Positions 1 to 7,246 of a stretch of DNA of 64,000 bases are shown here, one piece after another. Source of the DNA: Streptomyces albireticuli (GTDB lineage: Bacteria > Actinomycetota > Actinomycetes > Streptomycetales > Streptomycetaceae); NCBI RefSeq assembly GCF_002192455.1, contig NZ_CP021744.1:4618001-4682000 (forward strand), written 5' to 3'. The notes below the pieces were generated by a model. It ran no database searches and was not told the DNA's origin. It was given only the letters and a program-made list of their open reading frames with translations. Both the position numbers and the translations under genes were made by a program. Each line of letters opens with the position of its first letter. Position 1 is the first letter of the stretch.

Positions 1-394
1 CCTGGCCGCGGCGGGCGGCCGCGGCTCCGTCGTCAACATCGGCTCGGTCAACGGCGAACAGGACTTCGGGAACCACGCCTACAGCGCCGCCAAGGCCGGC
101 CTCGCGAGCCTCACCCGCACCCTCTCCGGCCACTGCGCGCCCCGGGGTGTCCGGGTGAACCTGGTCGCGCCCGGCACCGTCCACACCCCGAACTGGGCGG
201 GCCGCGAGGCGCACCTGGACCGCGCGGCCACCCAGTACCCCCTCGGCCGCGTCGGCCGCCCGGAGGACATCGCGGCGGCGGTGACCTTCCTGGCGTCCCA
301 GGACGCGTCCTGGATCACAGGGGTGACGCTGCCGGTGGACGGCGGGCTTCTGGTGAGCAACGTGGGGCTGCGGGGAGCGCTGGCGGGGGACTGA
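1..394 (+). CDS. Short-chain dehydrogenase/reductase, 3' part
   Basis: C-terminal part of an SDR-family oxidoreductase; the 5' end lies outside the window. The frame is open from base 2. It shows the SDR active-site pair YxxxK, with Tyr at 80-82 and Lys at 92-94, preceded by a conserved NIGSVNG strand that carries the catalytic Ser. After the active site come the typical VNLVAPGTVHTP segment and the family ending WITGVTLPVDGG. SDRs are cytosolic NAD(P)-dependent enzymes that oxidise or reduce hydroxyl/keto groups; the substrate cannot be read from this fragment. The cofactor-binding Rossmann motif is upstream of the window. The next gene starts about 150 bases downstream from its own promoter, so the two are probably not cotranscribed. 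Confidence 0.9.
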   Translation, partial: LAAAGGRGSVVNIGSVNGEQDFGNHAYSAAKAGLASLTRTLSGHCAPRGVRVNLVAPGTVHTPNWAGREAHLDRAATQYPLGRVGRPEDIAAAVTFLASQDASWITGVTLPVDGGLLVSNVGLRGALAGD

Positions 395-542
395 CCCACG
401 GGCGGGACGGCCGCGGGCGAGGGGCCGGCCGGGAGCGGGCCGCGTGCCCCGCCGCCCCGGAACGCGCCCCTCCGCCCCCGCCGGACGGGGGGCCGCGCGC
501 CGCCCTCCGGACTCCCACAGGCTGGTTCCCTACGATGGCGCG

Positions 543-2303
543 GTGACCAGTGACACCGCGACCCGAGCACACCAGGGCCAGACGGCGGACGAGCGACAGC
601 CCCCGTGGCAGCGCAGACTCCGCCGGTTCGGCTATGCGGGAGGGCCGCGGCCCGACGTCCGGGAGCGGCTCGTACCGGCGTTCCCCGAGCCCGGGACGCG
701 GGTGTGGGAGGCGCTCGGGGCACGGCCGCCGCTCGCCCTGGTGCTGGCGCGGTGGTCGGGGTGGATCGGGCCGCTGCTGATCGCGCTCGTCGCCGGGCTG
801 ACCCGGTTCTGGCACCTGGGCAGCCCCAAGGCCGTGATATTCGACGAGACGTACTACGCCAAGGACGCCTGGGCCCTGTGGAAGTCCGGGTACGAGGCGA
901 AGTGGCCCGACGACATCAACGACAAGATCATCGACGGCTTCCACACGGTCCCGGACGCCCCCGGTTACGTCGTGCACCCGCCGGCCGGCAAGTGGGTCAT
1001 CGGCCTCGGTGAGTGGCTCTACGGGCTGAACCCTTTCGGCTGGCGTTTCATGGTCGCCGTCCTCGGCACCCTCTCGGTGCTGATGCTCTGCCGCATCGGC
1101 CGCCGGCTCTTCCGCTCCACCTTCCTGGGCTGCCTCGCGGGCGCCCTCATGGCCGTGGACGGCCTGCACTTCGTCATGAGCCGCACCTCGCTGCTCGACT
1201 CGGTGCTGATGTTCTTCGTGCTGGCCGCCTTCGGCTGCGTGCTCGTGGACCGCGACAAGGCGCGGGCCCGGCTGGCCGCCGCCCTCCCGGTCGGCGACGA
1301 CGGGCCCGCGCGGCCCGACGCCGCGGTCGGCGACCGGCTCCCGCTCGGCCTCCGCCCGTGGCGGATCGCGGCCGGCGTCTTCCTGGGCCTGGCCTGCGCC
1401 ACCAAGTGGAACGGAGCCGTCTATCTGGCGGCCTTCGGCCTGCTGACCGTCCTGTGGGACATGGGCTCGCGCCGCCTGGCCGGCGCCCGCCGGCCCACGC
1501 TCGCCACGCTGCGCCGCGACGTGCCGTGGGCGTTCCTGTCGACCGTGCCCGTCGCCCTCGGCGTCTACCTCGCCTCCTGGACGGGCTGGTTCCTCAAGAG
1601 CGGCACGTACAGCGAGAAGGACGGCTGGCAGCACAGCGGCTACTACCGGCACTGGGCCGAGACCGAGGGCGGCCACAGCCCGGACGGCTTCCTCGCCGGC
1701 GTCCTCAACCCGCTGCGCAGCCTGTGGACGTACGAGCAGGAGGTCTGGAGGTTCAACACCACCCTCACCTCGCCGCACACCTACCAGTCCAACCCCTGGA
1801 GCTGGCTGGTGCAGTCCCGCCCGGTCTCGTACTTCTACGAGTCCCCCTCGCCCGGCCAGGACGGCTGCCCGGCGGACGCCACCGACAAGTGCGCCCGCGA
1901 GGTCCTCGCGCTGGGCACCCCGCTGCTGTGGTGGGCCGCCTGCTTCGCCCTGCTCTACCTGCTCTACCGGTGGGGGCTGCGGCGCGACTGGCGCGCGGGC
2001 GCGGTGCTGTGCGCCGTCGCGGCGGGCTATCTGCCGTGGTTCCTGTGGCAGGAGCGGACGATCTTCATCTTCTACGCGGTCGTGTTCGTGCCGTTCCTGT
2101 GCCTGGCGCTGGCCATGATGATCGGGGCGGTCCTGGGGCCCCCGGGCTCCTCCGAGCGGCGCCGGGTCGTGGGCGCGGTCGGGGCGGGCACCCTGGTGCT
2201 GCTCATCGTCTGGAACTTCATCTACTTCTTCCCGATCTACACCGGGCACCCCATCCCGATGGAGGCCTGGCGCAACCGGATGTGGTTCGACACCTGGATC
2301 TGA
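543..2303 (+). CDS. pmt: Dolichyl-phosphate-mannose-protein mannosyltransferase (GT39/PMT family)
   Basis: Integral membrane enzyme of 586 residues that transfers mannose from polyprenyl-phosphate-mannose to Ser/Thr of exported proteins. The first extracytoplasmic loop carries the family hallmark FDETYYAKDAW, whose Asp-Glu pair is catalytic. About ten hydrophobic segments follow, starting with PLLIALVAGLTRF. The C terminus ends FDTWI. I chose GTG 543 because TACGAT (531-536) ends 6 bases before it, the arrangement of a leaderless Streptomyces promoter. The frame stays open upstream to 444, but that extension is Pro/Arg/Ala-rich and unlikely to be protein. In Streptomyces, Pmt glycosylates lipoproteins and the phage phiC31 receptor, and its loss sensitises cells to cell-wall antibiotics (family knowledge). 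A PBP gene follows on the same strand. Confidence 0.93.
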   Translation: MTSDTATRAHQGQTADERQPPWQRRLRRFGYAGGPRPDVRERLVPAFPEPGTRVWEALGARPPLALVLARWSGWIGPLLIALVAGLTRFWHLGSPKAVIFDETYYAKDAWALWKSGYEAKWPDDINDKIIDGFHTVPDAPGYVVHPPAGKWVIGLGEWLYGLNPFGWRFMVAVLGTLSVLMLCRIGRRLFRSTFLGCLAGALMAVDGLHFVMSRTSLLDSVLMFFVLAAFGCVLVDRDKARARLAAALPVGDDGPARPDAAVGDRLPLGLRPWRIAAGVFLGLACATKWNGAVYLAAFGLLTVLWDMGSRRLAGARRPTLATLRRDVPWAFLSTVPVALGVYLASWTGWFLKSGTYSEKDGWQHSGYYRHWAETEGGHSPDGFLAGVLNPLRSLWTYEQEVWRFNTTLTSPHTYQSNPWSWLVQSRPVSYFYESPSPGQDGCPADATDKCAREVLALGTPLLWWAACFALLYLLYRWGLRRDWRAGAVLCAVAAGYLPWFLWQERTIFIFYAVVFVPFLCLALAMMIGAVLGPPGSSERRRVVGAVGAGTLVLLIVWNFIYFFPIYTGHPIPMEAWRNRMWFDTWI

Positions 2304-2421
2304 GCCGCCCGGCGGGCGCCGCGCGTGCCCGGGAGCGGGGTGTGTGCCGGGGTGTCCGGAGAGACCGGTTCCGGCCATCGGGGTCCCTTCCTCCCCTCCT
2401 GTCCCGTACAGTGCCGAACCG

Positions 2422-2449
2422 AAGGTTTTAATCAGCTGATTAAAACCTT
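2422..2449. promoter_or_regulatory. Perfect 28-bp AT-rich palindrome upstream of the PBP gene
   Basis: The half AAGGTTTTAATCAG (2422-2435) is followed immediately by its exact reverse complement (2436-2449). It lies 28 bases before the ATG of the PBP gene and is far more AT-rich than its surroundings. A possible -10 box TACAGT (2407-2412) would place the start of transcription just upstream of it. The sequence suggests an operator for a dimeric repressor. A terminator for pmt is the alternative, because the transcript could fold into a 12-bp hairpin. Confidence 0.6.
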
Positions 2450-2477
2450 GGGGTGGGGGCCTGGAGGGGGCTGACTT

Positions 2478-4097
2478 ATGCACAAGGGTGCGAAGATCGC
2501 GGTGGGTGTCGTGACCGCCGGACTGGTGGGAGCCGCCGGACTCGGCGCGTACAACGTGATCGACGCGGTCGCGGGAACCAACTCCGCGCACGGCGAACCG
2601 GCCCCCAAGAGGACCGGGCCGCCGACGGAGAAGGAGACCGCCGACACCGCCCGCGACTTCCTCGCCGCCTGGCAGGACGGCGACGCCGCGAAAGCCGCCG
2701 CCCTGACCGACAACGTGGAGGCGGCGACCACCGCCCTCAACGGCTACCGCGACCAGGCCCACGTCGAGAAGGTCACGCTCAAGCCCGGCACGGCGACCGG
2801 CACCCGGGTGCCCTTCTCCGTCAGCGCCGAGATCGGCTACGGCAAGCAGCGCGTCACCTGGACCTACGAGTCGGCCCTCGACGTCGTCCGCGGGCCGGCC
2901 ACCGGGAAGGCCCTCGTCGACTGGCGGTCCGCCGTCGTCCACCCCCAGCTCGCCCGCGGCGAGACCCTGCGCACCGACGCCGGCGCCGCGCCGCAGCTGA
3001 CCGCGCTCGACCGCAACGGCACCGTGCTCGACGCCAAGGACCTCCCCTCGCTCGCGCCCGTCCTGCCGGAGCTGCGCAGGCGCTTCGCCGAGAAGGCGGG
3101 CGGCGAACCCGGCGTCGAGGTGCGCGCCGTCACCCCGGGCGCCGGCCCCGAGGCCGCCCCGAAGACCCTGCACGTGGTCTCCAAGGGCAAGCCCGCAAAG
3201 CTGAGGACGACGCTCGACGCGAAGGTGCAGCGCGCCGCCGAGACCGCCGTGAGCGGCCGCGACGACGCCTCCGTCGTCGCGGTCAAGGCCGGCACCGGCG
3301 AGATCCTGGCCGTCGCCAACTCGAAGAAGACCGAGTTCAACGCGGCGCTCATGGGCCAGACCCCGCCCGGCTCCACCATGAAGGTCGTCACCGCGGCGAT
3401 GCTGCTGGAGAAGGGCAAGGCCGCCCCCGGGAAGCCGCTGCCCTGTCCCAAGTACGCCACCTACGGCATGCGCTTCCACAACGTCGAGGAGAGCGAGAAC
3501 CCCGGCGCCACCTTCGCCCAGGACTTCGCCGCCTCCTGCAACACCGCCTTCATCTCCCTCGCCGGCGGCGTCCCGGACGACGCGCTCGCCGCCGAGGCCC
3601 GGGACGTCTTCGGCCTCGGCCTGGAGTGGAAGACCGGCCTCGCGAGCTTCGACGGCAGCGTCCCGGTAGAGTCCGGCGCCGGCAAGGCCGCCGCGATGAT
3701 CGGCCAGGGCAAGGTGCAGATGTCCCCCCTGAACATGGCCTCCGTCGCCGCCACCGCGCGCACGGGCTCCTTCCACCAGCCCTACCTCGTCGACCCGTCC
3801 GTCGACGGCCGGCAGCTCGCGCGGGCCTCGCGCTCCCTCCCGGCGGACGTCGCCCAGCAGTTGCGCTCGATGATGCGGCTCACGGCGGTCTCGGGCACGG
3901 GGCGCAAGGCGATGTCCGGTCTCGGGAACGACGTCGGGGCGAAGACGGGGTCGGCGGAGATCGACGGGCAGACGCTGCCGAACGGGTGGTTCACGGCGTA
4001 CCGGGGGGACGTGGCCGCGGCGGCGGTCGTGCCGCAGGGGGGTCATGGCGGGGATTCGGCGGGGCCGATCGTGGCGGCGGTGCTGCGGGCGGGGTGA
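2478..4097 (+). CDS. Penicillin-binding transpeptidase (class B type, NTF2-like N-terminal domain)
   Basis: Membrane-anchored peptidoglycan DD-transpeptidase of 539 residues. A single N-terminal anchor (residues 5-27, AKIAVGVVTAGLVGAAGLGAYN) is followed by an NTF2-like MecA_N domain (about 45-165), a linker domain and the transpeptidase domain (about 260-539). All three active-site motifs are present: STMK with the nucleophile Ser299, SCN at 353-355, and KTG at 489-491. It is shorter than the septal class B PBPs FtsI/PbpA and resembles the small accessory PBPs often found in several copies in Streptomyces. The start ATG is the first in frame after the palindrome at 2422-2449. Its neighbour pmt also acts at the cell envelope. 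The exact cell-wall role (growth, sporulation or stress) cannot be read from sequence. Confidence 0.92.
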   Translation: MHKGAKIAVGVVTAGLVGAAGLGAYNVIDAVAGTNSAHGEPAPKRTGPPTEKETADTARDFLAAWQDGDAAKAAALTDNVEAATTALNGYRDQAHVEKVTLKPGTATGTRVPFSVSAEIGYGKQRVTWTYESALDVVRGPATGKALVDWRSAVVHPQLARGETLRTDAGAAPQLTALDRNGTVLDAKDLPSLAPVLPELRRRFAEKAGGEPGVEVRAVTPGAGPEAAPKTLHVVSKGKPAKLRTTLDAKVQRAAETAVSGRDDASVVAVKAGTGEILAVANSKKTEFNAALMGQTPPGSTMKVVTAAMLLEKGKAAPGKPLPCPKYATYGMRFHNVEESENPGATFAQDFAASCNTAFISLAGGVPDDALAAEARDVFGLGLEWKTGLASFDGSVPVESGAGKAAAMIGQGKVQMSPLNMASVAATARTGSFHQPYLVDPSVDGRQLARASRSLPADVAQQLRSMMRLTAVSGTGRKAMSGLGNDVGAKTGSAEIDGQTLPNGWFTAYRGDVAAAAVVPQGGHGGDSAGPIVAAVLRAG

Positions 4098-4534
4098 CGG
4101 GTGCGGGTGCGGGTGCGGTGGGGGCGGGGTGCGCCTGCGGCGGGCTTTGTCCCCTACCCGCCCCTTCCCGGAACCGGGGGCAAGCCCCCGGGCCCCCGTT
4201 CCGCGCTGACGCGCGGTGTCCTCAAGCGCCGGACGGGCTGGATTTGCCCGGTTCCGGGCGACAACTCAGCCCGTCTGGGGGCACCTCCCAGCGGTAGCTG
4301 GGGGAGTTTGAGGACCGGGGTCCGGGGCGGAGCCCCGCACGCGGCGGAGCCGCACATCGGATGCAGCGGGAAGGGGCGGGGCTGGGGAAAAAGCTCGCCG
4401 CAGGCGACCCACCCGCCCGCGGAGCCCCGACGGTGACCGCCGCAACAGCGCACCCCACCGCCGCGGCGCTAGCGTCACGACATGAGCACTTCAGCTGATC
4501 GCCCGTCAGGAATACGTACGCGCGAGCACCCCGC
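4098..4534 (+). repeat. Gene-free stretch with GC-rich interspersed element, copy 1
   Basis: This 437-base gap contains no convincing gene. It holds a structured element (about 4126-4400). The core is GTCCTCAAGC (4218-4227) and GTTTGAGGAC (4306-4315), which pair as the two ends of an inverted repeat. Nested inside are GACGGGCTG / CAGCCCGTC and CTCCCAGC / GCTGGGGGAG. Flanking segments are CGCTGACGCGCGGTG on the left and CGGGGTCCGGGGCGGAGCCC on the right. Related copies lie at about 11915-12040 (reverse orientation) and 22305-22530. The DMT transporter promoter probably lies in 4440-4530. Confidence 0.75.
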
Positions 4535-5386
4535 ATGACCCCCCTCGTCGTCGCCGCCGTCCTCGCCGCCGCCGTCACCCACGCCAGTTGGAACGCCATC
4601 GCCCACGGCATCAAGGACCAACTGCTCGCGTTCACCCTCGTCGGCGGCGGAGGCGCGCTCTGCGGGTTCGCGCTGCTGCCCTTCGTGCCCGGGGTCGCGG
4701 GCGGGGCCTGGCCGTATCTGCTCGCCTCCGCCGTGCTGCACGTCGTCTACCAGCTGCTGCTCATGCGGTCCTTCACGCTCGGCGACTTCGGGCAGATGTA
4801 CCCGATCGCCCGTGGCAGCGCGCCGCTGGCCGTGACCGTCCTCGCGGCGGTCTTCGCCGGCGAGCTGCCGGACGCCTGGCAGCTCGCCGGGGTCGCGGTG
4901 GCCTCGGCCGGGCTGGTCGGCCTGGCGCTGTGGGGCATCCGCGGCTCCGGCGCGCGCCCGCACTGGCCGGCGATCACCGCCGCGCTCGCCACCGGCCTGG
5001 CCATCGCCGCGTACACGGTCGTCGACGGCCTGGGCGTCCGCGCCTCCGGCTCGCCCCTCGGCTACATCGCCTGGCTGATGATCCTCGAAGGGCTCGCCAT
5101 CCCCGCCTACGCGCTGGCCACCCGCCGCGGCCGGCTCGTCGCCGGGCTCCGCCCCCACGCCGCCCGCGGCCTGCTCGGCGGAGTGCTGTCGGTCTTCGCC
5201 TACGGACTCGTCCTGTGGGCACAGACCCGGGCCGCGCTGGCGCCGATCGCGGCGCTGCGGGAGTCGTCGATCATCGTGGGCGCGGCGATCGGCGCCGTCG
5301 TCATGAAGGAGAGGTTCGGGGCGCCGAGGATCGCCGCCGCGGGGCTCATGGTCGTGGGGATCAGCCTGATGCTGCACGCGGGGTGA
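4535..5386 (+). CDS. DMT-superfamily (EamA) transporter
   Basis: Polytopic inner-membrane protein of 283 residues with about ten hydrophobic helices in two homologous halves, the EamA/DMT layout. The first half holds SASWNAIAHG-type and MRSFTLGDFGQMYPIARG segments. The second half ends with ALRESSIIVGAAIGAVVMKERFG, a typical EamA signature. DMT proteins export metabolites or drugs by proton exchange, or act as permeases for amino acids or nucleotide sugars; nothing here identifies the substrate. ATG 4535 is the first plausible start. The rsmI gene begins 67 bases downstream. Confidence 0.88.
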   Translation: MTPLVVAAVLAAAVTHASWNAIAHGIKDQLLAFTLVGGGGALCGFALLPFVPGVAGGAWPYLLASAVLHVVYQLLLMRSFTLGDFGQMYPIARGSAPLAVTVLAAVFAGELPDAWQLAGVAVASAGLVGLALWGIRGSGARPHWPAITAALATGLAIAAYTVVDGLGVRASGSPLGYIAWLMILEGLAIPAYALATRRGRLVAGLRPHAARGLLGGVLSVFAYGLVLWAQTRAALAPIAALRESSIIVGAAIGAVVMKERFGAPRIAAAGLMVVGISLMLHAG

Positions 5387-5453
5387 CGCCCCGCACCGGC
5401 CGCTACGGGCCCGCCCGGCGAGCCGCGCCGTCCGACCCTGCGAGGATGGAGCC

Positions 5454-6314
5454 GTGACTGGAACGCTCGTACTCGCAGGTACCCCCATCGGTGACGTCGC
5501 CGACGCGCCCCCGCGGCTGGCCGCCGAGCTCGCCGCCGCCGAGGTGATCGCCGCCGAGGACACCCGGCGGCTGCGCCGCCTCACCCAGGCGCTGGGCGTG
5601 CACACCACCGGCCGCGTCGTCTCCTACTTCGAGGGCAACGAGTCGGCCCGTACGCCCGAGCTCGTCGAGGCGCTGGCCGGCGGTGCCCGGGTGCTGCTGG
5701 TCACCGACGCGGGCATGCCGTCCGTGTCCGACCCCGGCTACCGGCTCGTCGCCGCCGCCGTCGAGCGTGACATCAAGGTCACGGCCGTGCCGGGCCCGTC
5801 CGCCGTGCTGACCGCGCTCGCCGTCTCCGGGCTGCCCGTGGACCGCTTCTGCTTCGAGGGCTTCCTGCCGCGCAAGGCGGGGGAGCGGCTCGGCCGGCTG
5901 CGCGAGGTGGCGGACGAGCGCCGTACGCTCGTCTACTTCGAGGCGCCGCACCGCCTGGACGACACCCTCGCCGCCATGGCCGAGGCGCTGGGCCCGAAGC
6001 GCCGGGCCGCCGTCTGCCGCGAGCTGACCAAGACGTACGAGGAGGTCAAGCGCGGCCCCCTGGACGAGCTCGCCGCCTGGGCCGCCGAGGGCGTCCGCGG
6101 CGAGATCACCATCGTCGTGGAGGGCGCCCCCGAGGCCGGCCCCCAGGACCTCGACCCCGCGGAGCTCGTGCGCCGGGTGCAGGTCCGGGAGGAGGCGGGG
6201 GAGCGCCGTAAGGAGGCGATCGCCGCGGTGGCCGCGGAGGCCGGGCTGCCCAAGCGGGAGGTCTTCGACGCGGTGGTGGCGGCGAAGAACGCGGCGGGGA
6301 AGCCGGCGAAGTAG
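5454..6314 (+). CDS. rsmI: 16S rRNA (cytidine1402-2'-O)-methyltransferase RsmI
   Basis: Cytosolic SAM-dependent methyltransferase of 286 residues that 2'-O-methylates C1402 in the decoding centre of 16S rRNA. It belongs to the tetrapyrrole-methylase fold (YraL family). Hallmarks are the N-terminal GTLVLAGTPIGDVADAPPR, AEDTRR, the SYFEGNE stretch, VTDAGMPSVSDPGYRLV and VPGPSAVLTAL, then FEGFLPRK. A C-terminal helical domain (about 235-286) includes RRKEAIAAVAAEAGLPKREV. The length is normal for the family. GTG 5454 is preceded by GAGGAT (5442-5447), which could be either a ribosome binding site or a leaderless -10 box. Confidence 0.95.
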   Translation: MTGTLVLAGTPIGDVADAPPRLAAELAAAEVIAAEDTRRLRRLTQALGVHTTGRVVSYFEGNESARTPELVEALAGGARVLLVTDAGMPSVSDPGYRLVAAAVERDIKVTAVPGPSAVLTALAVSGLPVDRFCFEGFLPRKAGERLGRLREVADERRTLVYFEAPHRLDDTLAAMAEALGPKRRAAVCRELTKTYEEVKRGPLDELAAWAAEGVRGEITIVVEGAPEAGPQDLDPAELVRRVQVREEAGERRKEAIAAVAAEAGLPKREVFDAVVAAKNAAGKPAK

Positions 6315-6454
6315 CGGGCTCCCCGGCCCTGCCCGCGCCCTGCCCGCCGCACCCGGGTGCGGCGGTGGCGCACCCGCCGCACGGGCCGGAATCAGCCCCT
6401 TCGGCGAGGGCCTCCGGGAGGGGGCGGGCGGGGGAAAAGCTCCACCGGGACCAC

Positions 6455-6492
6455 CCGGGGGCGCTCCCGGGCGCGCCCGGGAGCGCCCCCGG
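6455..6492. terminator. 38-bp perfect palindrome, probable rsmI terminator
   Basis: The half CCGGGGGCGCTCCCGGGCG (6455-6473) is followed directly by its exact reverse complement (6474-6492). It lies about 140 bases after rsmI with no U-tract. In Streptomyces such U-less GC-rich hairpins can act as terminators. A protein-binding site is the alternative. Confidence 0.5.
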
Positions 6493-6688
6493 AGCGAAAG
6501 GCCCGTCCCGGCCCTCATTACCAGGCCCATCCCCAGGTAAAGGGCTATCGTGAAAGGCAAAGCTTAGGCCTGGCAGCCTGGCATTTTGGGCAGTGCGACG
6601 CCAAGTTTGTCCCAATTCGGGGGAGAGGCTGCTGCGACTTCGCCGGTAAGGGCGTTCCCTGGATGTGGGACGTCCGATCCCGGAGAGA

Positions 6689-6705
6689 CTTGTCCTCAGG
6701 ACAAG
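6689..6705 (+). promoter_or_regulatory. Inverted repeat abutting the ribosome binding site
   Basis: CTTGTCC-TCA-GGACAAG is a perfect 7-bp inverted repeat (6689-6695 / 6699-6705). It ends one base before AGGAG, the ribosome binding site of the ATG at 6716. In RNA it would fold into a small hairpin next to the site; in DNA it has the form of a dimer operator. Confidence 0.45.
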
Positions 6706-6715
6706 AGGAGCTGCC

Positions 6716-7213
6716 ATGAGCGAGATCGCAGGAACCTCGAACGGTGTCCGTCCGACAGCCGCCGGCCACCCGGCCGCCGCGCCCGGCGCACTGGAGCCCG
6801 CCCACGAGTCGTACGCCTTCGCGTGCATGCGGTGCGGGCACGGCTGGGAGCAGTCGTACGAGATACAGCACTACACCGACGCCGAGGGCCGGCCGTTCGT
6901 CGTCTACTACGCGGACGGGGAGCGCGTCCCGTCCCCGCTGACGCACCCCACGTGCATGAACTGCGGCGGTCACGCCGTCCGCATCATGCGTTCCGGGCAG
7001 GTCTCCCGGATAGCCGGCGTCCTGCACCAGTACGCGCAGACGGACGTGCCCGCCACGGACCAGGCGCCCGCCGGGCCGTACCGCACGAGCGGTTCCGCCC
7101 CCTCCCCGCGCGCCGGGGAAGCCCCGGAGAAGACCGAAGGCGCCGAGGAGTCCTCGCGCGCCCACCACTGGCACCTGTCGGACCTCCTGCACCCCTTCCA
7201 CCACCGCAAGTGA
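6716..7213 (+). CDS. Conserved zinc-ribbon-like protein of unknown function
   Basis: Small soluble protein of 165 residues with no signal peptide or membrane segment. Two CxxC knuckles, CMRCGHGW (about 38-45) and CMNCGGH (about 81-87), flank a region rich in aromatic and charged residues and would bind one zinc ion. The C-terminal 60 residues are Pro/Ala-rich, ending HHWHLSDLLHPFHHRK. I do not recognise a named family; a role in nucleic-acid binding is only a guess from the zinc ribbon. ATG 6716 is chosen over GTG 6665 because GAGGAG precedes it at good spacing. An inverted repeat overlaps its leader (6689-6705). tatD follows 33 bases downstream with its own promoter. Confidence 0.85.
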   Translation: MSEIAGTSNGVRPTAAGHPAAAPGALEPAHESYAFACMRCGHGWEQSYEIQHYTDAEGRPFVVYYADGERVPSPLTHPTCMNCGGHAVRIMRSGQVSRIAGVLHQYAQTDVPATDQAPAGPYRTSGSAPSPRAGEAPEKTEGAEESSRAHHWHLSDLLHPFHHRK

Positions 7214-7246
7214 GCGCGAGGCCGCGCGATCTCTAGAATCGCGTCC

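Larger units (their letters stand above)
6315..6715. other. Gene-free stretch between rsmI and the zinc-ribbon gene
   Basis: No gene is visible in these 401 bases. The first part is very GC-rich and ends in a 38-bp perfect palindrome (6455-6492). From about 6515 the composition becomes notably AT-richer than the surroundings, with TTTGTCCCAATT and GGCATTTTGGG segments, which suggests the promoter and leader of the next gene. A short inverted repeat (6689-6705) touches that gene's ribosome binding site. Confidence 0.6.

Noticed and set aside
315..4046. Very long open frame on the minus strand across pmt and the PBP gene, and similar long antisense frames elsewhere
   Set aside because: These arise from GC-rich third positions of real genes on the other strand. 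Their proteins are Arg/Ala/Gly/Pro-rich without domains, whereas the plus-strand proteins carry complete family motifs.
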